64,000 nt of DNA from JALONH01 sp046329235 (GTDB lineage Bacteria > Bacteroidota > Bacteroidia > Cytophagales > Cytophagaceae). A model generated the notes under the pieces. That model saw only the letters and a list, made by a program, of their open reading frames with translations, ran no database searches and was not told the DNA's origin. The position numbers and the translations under genes are program-made. Location of the stretch: contig JAXLVA010000001.1 of the NCBI GenBank assembly GCA_046329235.1, forward strand, positions 744,001 through 808,000, in the 5' to 3' direction. Shown here one piece after another: positions 34,807-43,757 of the stretch (its first letter is position 1; every line of letters begins with the position of its first letter).

Positions 34807-35016
34807 TTACACCGTCCAATATTCACCCCAACTTTCAGGACTTAATTGGTCTTTGGTTAACGCATCTTGTGGATGAGTAAAAGAAAGTTTAATCTCTTTA
34901 TTGGATGTGATGGACTTTTCAAATGCATGAACAGCTTTCATAACCTCATCCGATATTTTTTTATAATTAGCCGACTCAATAATGATGGTCAGTTTGTTGA
35001 TGATGTTATTTTTCAT
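34807..35016 (-). CDS. small hypothetical protein
   Basis: A 69-residue protein, MKNNIINKLTIIIESANYKK at its start, then a helical segment and a tail QLSPESWGEYWTV. No family is recognised and no signal peptide or membrane helix is seen. The clear terminator after it, the plausible codon use and the lack of any competing frame make it a likely real gene. It is divergent from acnB and separated from it by about 330 bp. Confidence 0.6.
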   Translation of the reverse strand: MKNNIINKLTIIIESANYKKISDEVMKAVHAFEKSITSNKEIKLSFTHPQDALTKDQLSPESWGEYWTV

Positions 35017-35348
35017 AGTGGTAATCTTTTATGTTGCAATCTATACTTCAATATACGTTGCAATGATACAGGCTGTTATCAGGGAAAATACGGAGAGGGT
35101 ATGGTGGTTTTGGAGATTAGTTTGGTGATACTGAAAAATGAATTTTTAACTAAAATATCTTCATTTTGTCAATCGTATAGAAACGATTGACTATTAGTTG
35201 ATTAGCTTTTAAGGGAATTGTCTACTCGGAAATGATTCGAATAAAATGCTTAAAACCTTCATTTTAAAGGAATTTTATTTAAAATCACCGTGTTAATATT
35301 GCGGACATTACTTAAATTTGAGAATTAGCCAAAACGAAAATTAGTATT
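35017..35348. promoter_or_regulatory. intergenic region with acnB promoter box
   Basis: 332 bp without a gene. TAAATTTG at 35313-35320 matches the -7 consensus and lies 28 nt before the acnB start. A -33 element at standard spacing is not convincing. Nothing else stands out apart from AT-rich sequence. Confidence 0.5.
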
Positions 35349-38120
35349 ATGAGCATGTACAATGAATATCTTAAGGAGATAGAAGAAAGAAAGGGTCAGG
35401 ACCTTCATCCAAAGCCGATCGATGGTGCCGAATTATTAAGTGAAATCATTGCCCAAATCAAAGATCTTAATAATGCGAACAGAGAAGACTCTCTTAAGTT
35501 CTTTATTTATAATGTATTGCCAGGAACTACTCCGGCTGCAGGTGTAAAAGCTAAGTTTTTAAAGGAAATCATCCTTGGTACTTCTGTAGTGAAAGAAATC
35601 ACTCCGGCTTTTGCTTTTGAATTATTATCACACATGAAGGGTGGACCTTCTATTGAAGTGTTGTTAGACTTAGCTCTAGGTGCTGACGCGAACATTGCGA
35701 AGCAAGCAGCAGCGGTTTTAAAAACACAAGTATATCTGTATGACGCCGATTTGAAACGTTTGAAAGACGCTTTCACTGCCGGTAATGCAGCTGCTAAAGA
35801 AATTATTGAAAGCTACGCGAAGGCTGAGTTCTTCACGAAATTACCTGATGTACCGGAAGAAATTAAAGTTGTTACTTTCATTGCCGGAGAAGGTGATATC
35901 TCTACCGATTTACTTTCACCGGGTAATCAAGCGCACTCTCGTTCTGATCGTGAGTTACACGGTAAGTGTATGATTTCTCCGCAAGCGCAAAAAGAAATTA
36001 AAGCTCTTCAAGCACAACATCCGGATAAGAGCGTGATGTTGATCGCTGAAAAAGGAACGATGGGTGTAGGTTCATCAAGAATGTCCGGTGTGAACAACGT
36101 AGCTCTTTGGACAGGTAAGCAAGCTAGTCCATATGTACCGTTTGTGAACATCGCGCCAATCGTAGGTGGTACGAATGGTATTTCTCCAATCTTCTTAACT
36201 ACGGTAGACGTAACCGGTGGTATAGGGGTAGATCTTAAAAACTGGGTGAAGAAAGTAGGAGCAGATGGTAAACCGGTTCGTGATGCGAACGGTGACATCG
36301 TTCTTGAGCAAGTATATTCAGTTGCTACAGGTACTGTACTTACCATCAACACGAAAAAGAAAAAATTATATAACGGAGATAAAGAATTAATTGATTTAAC
36401 TAAATCATTTACTCCGCAGAAAATGGAATTTATCAAAGCCGGTGGTTCTTATGCTATCGTATTTGGTAAAAAAGTACAAACCTTCGCTGCTAACTTGTTA
36501 GGTATAGCTATCCCTACGGTATTTGCACCTGCTAAAGAAGTGTCTATCGATGGACAAGGTTTAACAGCAGTAGAAAAAATATTCAACAAAAATGCAGTAG
36601 GAAATACTCCTGGTAAAGTATTACATGCAGGTTCTGATGTTCGTGTGATCGTTAACATTGTAGGTTCTCAAGATACTACAGGTTTAATGACAGCTCAGGA
36701 ATTAGAATCCATGGCTGCTACGGTCATCTCTACCAACGTAGATGGTGCGTACCAATCCGGTTGTCATACAGCTTCAGTATGGGATAAAAAAGCGCAAGCA
36801 AACATTCCAAAATTGATGAAGTTCATGAACGACTTCGGTTTGATTACCGGTCGTGATCCTAAAGGTGTGTATCACCCAATGACCGACGTAATTCACAAAG
36901 TATTAAATGATATTACTGTAGATGAGTGGGCTATCATCATAGGTGGTGACTCTCATACACGTATGTCTAAAGGTGTTGCTTTTGGTGCGGATTCAGGTAC
37001 GGTTGCCGTAGCACTAGCTACCGGTGAATCTGAGATGCCTATTCCGGAATCTGTAAAAGTTACATTTAAAGGATCCATGAAAGATTACATGGACTTCCGT
37101 GATGTAGTACACGCTACTCAAGCGCAAATGCTTAAGAAATTCGGTGGAGAAAACGTATTCCAAGGTAGAGTGATTGAAGTACACTTAGGTACGCTTACAG
37201 CGGATCAAGCCTTCACCTTCACTGACTGGACGGCAGAGATGAAAGCGAAAGCTTCTATCTGTATCTCTGAAGATGCTACATTAATTGAATCATTAGAGAT
37301 TGCTAAGAGCAGAATTCAAATCATGATTGATAAGGGCATGGATAACAAAAACCAAGTCTTGAAAGGATTGATTGATAAAGCGAACAAGCGTATTGCAGAT
37401 ATTACATCAGGCGCTAAACCGGCATTAAAACCGGATGCTAATGCGAAATATTATGCAGAGGTAGAAGTGGATTTAGATCAAATTGCTGAACCAATGATTG
37501 CCGATCCGGATGTAAACAATGCTGATGTATCTAAGCGTTATACGCACGATACTATCCGTCCATTGTCATACTATGGTGGTGATAAAAAAGTAGACCTAGG
37601 ATTTATCGGGTCTTGTATGGTGCACAAAGGTGATATGAAAATCCTTGCTCAAATGTTGAAGAACATTGAAGCACAAAAAGGTAAAGTAGAATTCAAAGCT
37701 CCTTTAGTAGTTGCTCCTCCAACTTACAACATCGTAGATGAATTGAAAGCGGAAGGCGATTGGGAAGTATTACAGAAATACTCCGGTTTTGAGTTTGATG
37801 ATAACTCTCCTAAAGCGTCTGCTCGTACAGAATATGAAAATATGTTGTACTTAGAGCGTCCTGGTTGTAACCTATGTATGGGTAACCAAGAGAAAGCAGC
37901 TAAAGGTGATACAGTAATGGCTACTTCTACACGCTTATTCCAAGGTCGTGTAGTAGAAGATACGGATACTAAAAAAGGTGAATCTTTATTGTCCTCTACA
38001 CCGGTAGTAGTATTATCTACGGTATTAGGTAGAACTCCTACCATCGAAGAATACAAAGCGGCAGTAGTTGGTATTAACTTAACTAAATTTGCTCCATCTA
38101 ATAAGCAATTAGTAAAGTAA
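35349..38120 (+). CDS. acnB: aconitate hydratase B (bifunctional with 2-methylisocitrate dehydratase)
   Basis: A 923-residue [4Fe-4S] enzyme of the AcnB type, isomerising citrate and isocitrate in the TCA cycle. The N-terminal HEAT-like domain (about 1-160) with LPGTTPAAGVKAKFLKEI, then the swivel domain, precede the three catalytic domains; this order distinguishes AcnB from AcnA. Cluster cysteines are C756 (FIGSCMVHKG) and C840/C843 (PGCNLCMGNQ). Length is slightly above the 865 of E. coli AcnB. Single gene with its own promoter box and terminator. Confidence 0.96.
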   Translation: MSMYNEYLKEIEERKGQDLHPKPIDGAELLSEIIAQIKDLNNANREDSLKFFIYNVLPGTTPAAGVKAKFLKEIILGTSVVKEITPAFAFELLSHMKGGPSIEVLLDLALGADANIAKQAAAVLKTQVYLYDADLKRLKDAFTAGNAAAKEIIESYAKAEFFTKLPDVPEEIKVVTFIAGEGDISTDLLSPGNQAHSRSDRELHGKCMISPQAQKEIKALQAQHPDKSVMLIAEKGTMGVGSSRMSGVNNVALWTGKQASPYVPFVNIAPIVGGTNGISPIFLTTVDVTGGIGVDLKNWVKKVGADGKPVRDANGDIVLEQVYSVATGTVLTINTKKKKLYNGDKELIDLTKSFTPQKMEFIKAGGSYAIVFGKKVQTFAANLLGIAIPTVFAPAKEVSIDGQGLTAVEKIFNKNAVGNTPGKVLHAGSDVRVIVNIVGSQDTTGLMTAQELESMAATVISTNVDGAYQSGCHTASVWDKKAQANIPKLMKFMNDFGLITGRDPKGVYHPMTDVIHKVLNDITVDEWAIIIGGDSHTRMSKGVAFGADSGTVAVALATGESEMPIPESVKVTFKGSMKDYMDFRDVVHATQAQMLKKFGGENVFQGRVIEVHLGTLTADQAFTFTDWTAEMKAKASICISEDATLIESLEIAKSRIQIMIDKGMDNKNQVLKGLIDKANKRIADITSGAKPALKPDANAKYYAEVEVDLDQIAEPMIADPDVNNADVSKRYTHDTIRPLSYYGGDKKVDLGFIGSCMVHKGDMKILAQMLKNIEAQKGKVEFKAPLVVAPPTYNIVDELKAEGDWEVLQKYSGFEFDDNSPKASARTEYENMLYLERPGCNLCMGNQEKAAKGDTVMATSTRLFQGRVVEDTDTKKGESLLSSTPVVVLSTVLGRTPTIEEYKAAVVGINLTKFAPSNKQLVK

Positions 38121-38140
38121 TCTACTAAGTATAAAATATA

Positions 38141-38173
38141 AAAAGGCGATGCAGTAATGCTTCGCCTTTTTTG
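38141..38173 (+). terminator. acnB terminator
   Basis: AAAAGGCGA (38141-38149) pairs with TCGCCTTTT (38162-38170), followed by more T. It lies 20 nt after the acnB stop and 10 nt before the insertion sequence. Confidence 0.9.
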
Positions 38174-38224
38174 TTTAAGTGTGTGTCTCGTCCTGAAATA
38201 AGTTGACACAAACAAGTCAAACTT

Positions 38225-38629
38225 ATGGAAAACAAAGGAAGAAGAGTTTATGTAAAGCGGACTCAAAAAGATTACAGTTTAGTCTTCAAGCTACAAATAG
38301 TAGACGAAGTAGAAAAAGGGCTTTTAACCTATAAAGAAGCACAGTTTAAGTATGGTATCCAGGGCAGAAGTACGGTTTTGGTTTGGTTACGAAAACATGG
38401 TAGATTAGATTGGTCAGAATCTACTGAAATGAAAAAGAAACCTACCCCCGATAAAAAGATAAAAGATCTGGAACGCAAGCTCAAGCGTCTGGAGCAGGAG
38501 AAAGAGATTCTCAATCGAGCGATTGATATAGCCGATCAACAGTTTGGCACAGAGATCCGAAAAAAGTATTTGCCCCTCTCACAAGAAGCTTCCAAAGAGC
38601 AGGAGCGAAAAAAAGACTCTTCACAGTAA
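38225..38629 (+). CDS. IS3-family transposase OrfA
   Basis: A 134-residue DNA-binding subunit. The N-terminal helix-turn-helix (KRTQKDYSLVFKLQIVDEVEKGLLTYKEAQFKYGIQGRSTVLVWLRKHG) recognises the IS ends, and a C-terminal leucine-zipper-like coiled coil (KIKDLERKLKRLEQEKEILNRAIDIA) mediates oligomers. A run of seven A near its end allows -1 slippage into orfB. Alone it would act as a regulator of transposition. Confidence 0.92.
   Translation: MENKGRRVYVKRTQKDYSLVFKLQIVDEVEKGLLTYKEAQFKYGIQGRSTVLVWLRKHGRLDWSESTEMKKKPTPDKKIKDLERKLKRLEQEKEILNRAIDIADQQFGTEIRKKYLPLSQEASKEQERKKDSSQ
38608..38614 (+). other. programmed -1 ribosomal frameshift site (A AAA AAA)
   Basis: The orfA codons CGA-AAA-AAA-GAC contain A_AAA_AAA in the right phase. 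A -1 slip continues as AGA-CTC-TTC-ACA into orfB, whose frame has no ATG near this point. This is the classical way IS3 elements make the OrfAB transposase. Confidence 0.88.
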
Positions 38630-39432
38630 AACAGATTGCTTCTACTTTAGGCTACAGCCGTCAGTATCTTTATAAAAAGAGAAAACAAGAACAATTAATA
38701 GCCGAACAGAGCAAGAAAATAAAAGTGATATCAGAAGAGCAAAGGAAGCTATTACCTAGACTTGGCGGTAAAAAGCTGTATCATCAGATAAAACCAATAC
38801 TACTAAGAGACGGTGTAAAACTCGGACGAGACAAGTTTTTTGCTGTGCTTAGAGAACATGATATGTTAATCAAACCACAGCGCAGATATATTCAAACTAC
38901 TATCTCGAGGCATTGGATGAGAAAATACCCAAATATTGTAAAGGGATTAAAAATAGAAAGACCGGAACAGGTTTGGGTAAGTGATATAACTTATATAAAA
39001 ACAGATGAAGGTAATTGTTATTTAAATTTAGTAACAGATGCTTTTAGCCGAAAGATAATGGGCTATTCCTTAGCTAATTCAATGGATACAGATGCAATGA
39101 TAAAAGCGTATGAGATGGGATTAAAAAAGCGAAAGTATCCTCAACTCCAACTTATTCATCACTCTGATCGAGGTCTACAATATTGCAGTAAAGAGTACGT
39201 AGCATTATCTAGCAAAAACAATATTAGAATTAGTATGACCGAAGATTCAGACCCTTATGAAAACGCCTTAGCAGAGAGAATGAATAGGACTTTAAAAGAA
39301 GAATTTGGGTTAGGTCAGAAATTAAAATCAATGCTACAAGCTGAAATATTAGTCTATGAAGCTGTTAAATTATACAATACCATAAGACCTCATCTTTCAT
39401 TAAAAATGAAAACACCTGAAATGGTTCATTAA
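38614..39432 (+). CDS. IS3-family transposase OrfB (expressed as OrfAB by frameshift)
   Basis: The catalytic part of the transposase, about 272 residues after the frameshift: RLFTVKQIASTLGYSRQYLYKKRK, an HTH_21-like region, then the rve integrase core. The DDE triad is visible: D in VWVSDITYIK, D in HHSDRGLQY and E in ENALAERMNRTLKEEFG. The core is uninterrupted to its stop, so the element looks competent. A GTG at 38725 could give a shorter independent product, but it would miss the N-terminal part. Confidence 0.93.
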   Translation, partial: RLFTVKQIASTLGYSRQYLYKKRKQEQLIAEQSKKIKVISEEQRKLLPRLGGKKLYHQIKPILLRDGVKLGRDKFFAVLREHDMLIKPQRRYIQTTISRHWMRKYPNIVKGLKIERPEQVWVSDITYIKTDEGNCYLNLVTDAFSRKIMGYSLANSMDTDAMIKAYEMGLKKRKYPQLQLIHHSDRGLQYCSKEYVALSSKNNIRISMTEDSDPYENALAERMNRTLKEEFGLGQKLKSMLQAEILVYEAVKLYNTIRPHLSLKMKTPEMVH

Positions 39433-39540
39433 TGAAAAATCCCAGCTACTTTTGTAACTGGGATCTATTTTAAAATCTGTCAACCTATTTCAGGACGATT
39501 CAGTGAGTTATGTGTGCTCCTTGGTGTACCCCTTGAAAAT

Positions 39541-39573
39541 AAAAAAGTCTATTCGATTGCTCAAATAGACTTT
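39541..39573 (-). terminator. terminator downstream of the truncated tRNA end
   Basis: Minus-strand hairpin AAAGTCTATT/AATAGACTTT (39573-39564 with 39553-39544), followed by TTTTTT. It directly follows the tRNA 3' fragment and is most simply the original tRNA gene's own terminator, left behind on the chromosomal side of the integration. Confidence 0.75.
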
Positions 39574-39577
39574 CTGT

Positions 39578-39600
39578 AGAGAGGAAGGGAATCGAACCCT
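39578..39600 (-). other. attachment site: 3' end of a tRNA gene
   Basis: The minus strand reads AGGGTTCGATTCCCT followed by TCCTCTCT: a T-arm (loop TTCGATT) plus the 3' acceptor strand of a tRNA. Sequence to the left is a terminator; sequence to the right (5' on that strand) is AT-rich and not tRNA. This is the duplicated end created when a tyrosine integrase recombines at a tRNA 3' end, and the integrase gene lies 139 bp away. The tRNA species cannot be named from this fragment. The intact gene should be at the other end, beyond 64000. Confidence 0.82.
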
Positions 39601-39738
39601 ATTTTTTATTATATTTGTAAATAGTCTGTTAGTAAATTAAAACCCTTTAAATCAGTATTTAATAGTCTTTTTTGGACTGTACTGGACTAACTTGGACTAA
39701 AATAGTCCTATATTTATGTTACCGTTTACGTTACCACT

Positions 39739-40992
39739 ATGATTCAAGTCAGCTTTTATTTAAAAAGACCCAATTCATTAAAATCACCGGTTTATCTAGA
39801 TATAAATTTCGATGGAAATAGGATACAACTTGCCACAGGACTTGCTATCGAACCGGAATATTGGAATAAGGAGAAGAAGAGCATTAAAAATAATTACAAA
39901 GATTCCATATTCTTTAAAAGAATTATGGGGCAGATGCAGGATACAATTCAGGAATATTATTTATTAAAAAGAACTAAAGGAGATAAAATTCAGAGAGATG
40001 ATATTAAGCGGCTAATTAATAGTCAAACCACAATTAAAGAAAATGGAAATATTGAAGATGTTTCCTTTTTTAAAAGATGTACAACCGAATACTTAGAATC
40101 TAAATCAATAACTCAGACAAAACGTTCTATACAGGTATACAAGCAGGTTTTAAATGATATTGAAGAGTTTGCCTCTGAAAATAAGATAAAACTATCTTTT
40201 GACAATCTTGACGCTACATTTTTTGATAAGTATCATAAGCACTTATTAAGTATCTCCAATACTAATTCAAACAGGAATCAAATAAATGGCTTCACTAATG
40301 ATACAATCTACAAACGAATCTCTAATATTAAATCCTTCTTAAAATGGGCTTTGGAAAGAGGGTATCATTCTAATATTGATTATCAAAGGGTGAAAATAAA
40401 AAAATCCCAAAAGAATGAAATCGTATCCTTGTCATTACATGAGTTTCAAATTCTAGAAAACCTGGACTTACAAAAAAATAAAAGATTAGAACGAGTACGT
40501 GATCTCTTTTTATTTGGTGTATACACCGGTCAACGTTGGAGTGATGTTACTGCATTTAGAAAGGAAGATATAAAGGATAATTCATGGAGGTTTTACGCTC
40601 AGAAGACAAGAAAATTAACAGTAGTACCATTTGTTGGTTTTTGTGCGAATGCCTATTATATACTTGAGAAATATGATTTTAAGTTACCTGAAATAAGCGG
40701 ACAAAAATTCAACCTCTATTTAAAGGAAGTAGGTCAACTAGCCAATTTAGATGAACATATTGTTATTACTAGGTTTTCGGGAACTCAGAAAATTATCATT
40801 GAAGGACATAAACATGAATTCATGTCAAGTCACATGGCGAGAAGGACTTGTGTGAATATTTTACTTGAATTAGGTACACCACCGACTACAGTAATGAAAC
40901 TCACCGGCCATGCAGACTTAAAAACTTTGCTCAAATATGAAAATACATCTCTTGATTCACTTAAAAATGCATTAATTAAAATAAAAATTTAA
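39739..40992 (+). CDS. int: tyrosine recombinase/integrase of a mobile element
   Basis: A 417-residue tyrosine recombinase. An N-terminal arm-type DNA-binding region (about 1-95) with MIQVSFYLKRPNS is followed by a SAM-like core-binding domain (about 105-200) and a catalytic domain. The active-site residues are R266 (TGQRWSDV), H365-x-x-R368 (SHMARRTCVN), H391 (TGHADLKTL) and the nucleophile Y400 (LKYENTS). It would catalyse integration at the tRNA-derived site 140 bp upstream. No phage structural genes are seen, so it belongs to an integrative mobilisable or conjugative element. Confidence 0.94.
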   Translation: MIQVSFYLKRPNSLKSPVYLDINFDGNRIQLATGLAIEPEYWNKEKKSIKNNYKDSIFFKRIMGQMQDTIQEYYLLKRTKGDKIQRDDIKRLINSQTTIKENGNIEDVSFFKRCTTEYLESKSITQTKRSIQVYKQVLNDIEEFASENKIKLSFDNLDATFFDKYHKHLLSISNTNSNRNQINGFTNDTIYKRISNIKSFLKWALERGYHSNIDYQRVKIKKSQKNEIVSLSLHEFQILENLDLQKNKRLERVRDLFLFGVYTGQRWSDVTAFRKEDIKDNSWRFYAQKTRKLTVVPFVGFCANAYYILEKYDFKLPEISGQKFNLYLKEVGQLANLDEHIVITRFSGTQKIIIEGHKHEFMSSHMARRTCVNILLELGTPPTTVMKLTGHADLKTLLKYENTSLDSLKNALIKIKI

Positions 40993-40993
40993 T

Positions 40994-41872
40994 ATGGAAA
41001 ATTTAGTTAGAAAAATTGGGTTAGTTAAATATGATTTGCTGACTATTAAAAATCAAATAAAACCTAAATCTAATGATATTAATAAATCTCTAGTTGATTA
41101 TGTTACAAAAGATGATGATAAAGAATATCCTTTACAGCCAGTTTTAAAACATTCTTATTTTAATAAAAGTAGGATTGTAGAAATCGTACTTAAAGGAAGT
41201 CTTTATTCTGAAATTAGAAACATATTGTATTATCAATTAGTGGTAGTTAGTCATAAAACAAAAATTGAATATATTGATTTATGTAATATTTATCTTGATT
41301 CTATTAAATATTACCTAATAGAATTCTCTAAACGGGAGTCTCAAAAGAGCTTTATTGAAAAATCATATCAAGAAGATATTAATAAATTAAACAATGCTTT
41401 TATGATTCTGTGTAAATTATTGGATGATACAGAAAATATTCTTGAACCTATAAAAAATGAATATTTTAATAGGATTGGTTATAATACTATAGACATTACC
41501 CAATCCCATATAATTAGAGCTCAAAATAACAATATAGAAATAGCTACAGAAAATTTTGAGGAAAATACTAACAAGAGTATTTTAAATAGTGCAAAGGATA
41601 ACTTAGTTGAAAAAATTGAAGATTTTGACGAAAAAAATGTTAATCTTCAATTGATTAAAGCAATACAAGAGTTTGTTGTAGTAACAAGACATAGTTTTCC
41701 AGTAAAAAAAACTAAGTTATTTCTTATTAAAGAAATTTCAATACTATTTGGTATTCCAGATAAAATTGAATTTAATAATAAAATTGAGGCTTCCAATTAT
41801 GGAAATGTCGATAGAAAGGATCCTAAAAATATGGTATTAAGTAAATGTATTAAAAATTATAAAGAAGATTAA
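40994..41872 (+). CDS. hypothetical protein of the integrative element
   Basis: A 292-residue, lysine/asparagine-rich, largely helical protein starting 1 nt after the integrase stop and so probably co-expressed with it. No signal peptide, membrane helix or catalytic motif is seen. The C-terminal segment LQLIKAIQEFVVVTRHSFPVKKTKLFLIKEISILFGIPDKIEF looks like a small DNA-binding or protein-interaction module. I do not recognise the family. Base composition is very AT-rich, like the rest of the element. Confidence 0.7.
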   Translation: MENLVRKIGLVKYDLLTIKNQIKPKSNDINKSLVDYVTKDDDKEYPLQPVLKHSYFNKSRIVEIVLKGSLYSEIRNILYYQLVVVSHKTKIEYIDLCNIYLDSIKYYLIEFSKRESQKSFIEKSYQEDINKLNNAFMILCKLLDDTENILEPIKNEYFNRIGYNTIDITQSHIIRAQNNNIEIATENFEENTNKSILNSAKDNLVEKIEDFDEKNVNLQLIKAIQEFVVVTRHSFPVKKTKLFLIKEISILFGIPDKIEFNNKIEASNYGNVDRKDPKNMVLSKCIKNYKED

Positions 41873-41946
41873 AATGGGTAATCAACTAAAATTTTTAGTG
41901 GTACTAAATATTTTTCTTATTAATTATTAGCTATTTAATTATTTCT

Positions 41947-41973
41947 CTCACTTTTTCTCTCGCAAAAAGTGAG
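41947..41973. promoter_or_regulatory. 10-bp inverted repeat upstream of the HTH gene
   Basis: CTCACTTTTT (41947-41956) and AAAAAGTGAG (41964-41973) form a perfect hairpin 26 nt before the HTH start. No T-run follows, so an operator site is as likely as a terminator. Confidence 0.5.
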
Positions 41974-41998
41974 AAAAAATTTTCTGTTTTGGACCATA

Positions 41999-42277
41999 AT
42001 GGAACAAATTATGGCAAACAGAAAGTCAACAATCACAATTTCTAAAACCGAACTTGATAAGATTATCAATACTAGGGTTGAGGAGGCAATTCAAAAGAAA
42101 ATTGCAAATCCACCAAGTGATGAATTATTATCTATTCATCAAATATGTCATTTTTTAAATATTAGTAAATCCACCCTTTACAACCACCTCGCTCGAGGGC
42201 TTCCAAGTACATCTTTAAATAAAAAAAGATACTTCAATAAGTCTGAAGTATTACAATATCTAAAATCCCAAAAATAA
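41999..42277 (+). CDS. helix-turn-helix (excisionase-like) DNA-binding protein
   Basis: A 92-residue protein with a MerR/Xis-like helix-turn-helix at the C-terminal half (DELLSIHQICHFLNISKSTLYNHLARGLPSTSLNKKRYFNKSEVLQYLKSQ), the HTH_17 pattern common in Bacteroidota mobile elements. It may act as an excision factor or as a replication regulator. I use the ATG at 41999; 42011 is an alternative, while a GTG at 41969 overlaps the inverted repeat and is unlikely. Confidence 0.85.
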   Translation: MEQIMANRKSTITISKTELDKIINTRVEEAIQKKIANPPSDELLSIHQICHFLNISKSTLYNHLARGLPSTSLNKKRYFNKSEVLQYLKSQK

Positions 42278-42281
42278 AAAA

Positions 42282-42303
42282 AAGCACTGTTGCCGCAGTG
42301 CTT
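42282..42303. terminator. hairpin after the HTH gene
   Basis: AAGCACTG (42282-42289) with CAGTGCTT (42296-42303), just after the HTH stop. An A-run precedes it but no T-run follows, so termination on the plus strand would be weak; on the minus strand it has a good T-run. Confidence 0.5.
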
Positions 42304-42383
42304 CAATTTAAATTTTGTCAAACCAGTCTTTGAAGACCGTCTTATACAAAGATAGGATTTAAGGACATTAACCCCAAACAATT

Positions 42384-43346
42384 ATGTCTGAAAACCCCAA
42401 AAAAAGAAAACGATTTAGTATTGATTCAATGGACGAACTTGCTAAAAAAGGTAAAAATATTCCTGAACCGAGAAGGCTCTTAGGTGATTTTATCATTGAA
42501 AACTCTTTAGTCCATTTTCCATCTGAAAGAGGAACCGGTAAAACTTTTTTTGCAATCCAAATTTGTCTAGCAATTTCAAACAATGCTAGCAGTTTTATTA
42601 ATGAAAGGATTCAAGTAAATGGGAATACACTTTATATCAATTGTGAATTAAATGAAGATACTATTGCTAGTCGATTACATAAACTGTATCAAAATCCTCC
42701 ATTTAAAATTGATTCAGCCTCTCCATTTATAGCAAAAGTATTTACGACAAGAAATACTTTCTCTAGTAATAAGTCAGAAATTTTAGAGGAAATTCAATCA
42801 TTAAAACCTGTTTTAGTGGTTTTGGATAACTGGAAGACAGCTTTTGCAGATGTAGAGACTGCCAATGAAATCGCCGATTTAATGAGGGATTTATTGGACT
42901 TAAAGGATGAATATAGATTTGCTCTTTTAGTTTTAGACCACACTAAAAAGGGTTCAAAGCTACAAATTACCGATAGTGATTTACAAAGCGGTTCCGGGAC
43001 AAAATCTGATTTAGCAGATAGTGACTTTTTCTTAAGAAAGTCTACTAAGGACAAAAACTTTAGAATTTTAAAAAGAATCAAAAGTAGATATGCTCCCGAT
43101 CAAGAAGGAGCAAAACTACTAGAATTTGATTGTGATACACTTTGGTTTAATTGTCACACTGAAATCATTAATGAAATGGAGTATTTAGATCATAATGATT
43201 TAAAAAATGATACAGAAGACATGCACCGAATCATTTATGAAATATACACAACAGGTAATCATACGATGGAGGGTGTTGCCAAGATGTTTAATATGTCAAA
43301 ATCTAATGTGAGTTTGATAGTTAAAAAAATGAAGAATAAAAGTTAA
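42384..43346 (+). CDS. AAA (RepA/RecA-like) ATPase of the mobile element
   Basis: A 320-residue RecA-fold ATPase. Walker A is RGTGKT (about residues 50-55) in LVHFPSERGTGKTFFA, and the Walker B-like segment is VLVVLDNWKTAF. HxxK and QSGSGTKSDLADS follow, as in the RepA/AAA_25 helicases of plasmids. The C-terminus has a short helix-turn-helix (MEGVAKMFNMSKSNVSLIVKKM). Likely roles are replication or maintenance of the excised element. Confidence 0.85.
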   Translation: MSENPKKRKRFSIDSMDELAKKGKNIPEPRRLLGDFIIENSLVHFPSERGTGKTFFAIQICLAISNNASSFINERIQVNGNTLYINCELNEDTIASRLHKLYQNPPFKIDSASPFIAKVFTTRNTFSSNKSEILEEIQSLKPVLVVLDNWKTAFADVETANEIADLMRDLLDLKDEYRFALLVLDHTKKGSKLQITDSDLQSGSGTKSDLADSDFFLRKSTKDKNFRILKRIKSRYAPDQEGAKLLEFDCDTLWFNCHTEIINEMEYLDHNDLKNDTEDMHRIIYEIYTTGNHTMEGVAKMFNMSKSNVSLIVKKMKNKS

Positions 43347-43516
43347 GTAAGTTTAATCTGTTTAAATAGTTAAGTCTGTTGAGTTTGTTGATTAAGTATT
43401 TCAATGGATTCAACAGGCTCAACTAACTAGACAAAATCTACTCTTTAAACAATCAAGACTCAACTCAACAAATTGGATTTATTCAAAGACGCTGATTGAA
43501 AGACGGCAAATCATGT

Positions 43517-43711
43517 ATGAACTATAAAGATTTTAATGCCATAGTATATACCGGTAATCCTTCCATAGGAAATAATGGTTATGTAAAATACCGTAAACAG
43601 ACTAGTCAAACTCGTTTTGAGAAGTTTATTTCTGAAAAATATCCGGATTGGAAATTCTATAATATGTATGATAGGAATACCAATGAAATGGAAACCATTA
43701 AGAGAAAGTAA
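43517..43711 (+). CDS. small hypothetical protein
   Basis: A 64-residue basic protein (MNYKDFNAIVYTGNPSIGNNGYVKYRK at the start) encoded just before parA. The ATG at 43517 is the first good start; a TTG at 43496 would add seven residues. It overlaps nothing and has plausible composition, but no family is recognised. A small accessory protein of the replication/partition block is the best guess. Confidence 0.5.
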   Translation: MNYKDFNAIVYTGNPSIGNNGYVKYRKQTSQTRFEKFISEKYPDWKFYNMYDRNTNEMETIKRK

Positions 43712-43757
43712 GTCATTCAACCGGCGTCTTTTTATCTCCTTTAACTCCTTTAATAAA

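Larger units (their letters stand above)
38184..39502 (+). mobile_element. complete IS3-family insertion sequence, 1319 bp
   Basis: The ends are TG...CA with near-perfect inverted repeats: left TG-TC-TCGTCCTGAAATA-A-GTTGACA (38184-38208), right (reverse strand) TG-AA-TCGTCCTGAAATA-G-GTTGACA (39502-39478). They differ at three of 25 positions. The element is flanked by a 3-bp direct repeat GTG (38181-38183 and 39503-39505), the target duplication usual for IS3. Inside are orfA and orfB joined by a -1 frameshift site, and a terminator-like hairpin after orfB (39439-39464). It sits in neutral ground between the acnB terminator and a tRNA terminator, apparently intact and potentially active. Confidence 0.93.

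Noticed and set aside
36008..36436. Minus-strand open frame within acnB
   Set aside because: Antisense shadow of a conserved aconitase region with no domain and no promoter.
38184..39502. IS disrupting a gene at 38 kb
   Set aside because: Joining the flanks gives only the acnB terminator region and the tRNA terminator; no reading frame is interrupted.
39578..39600. Complete tRNA gene
   Set aside because: Only the T-arm and acceptor 3' strand are present; no anticodon or D-arm sequence lies to the right on the minus strand.
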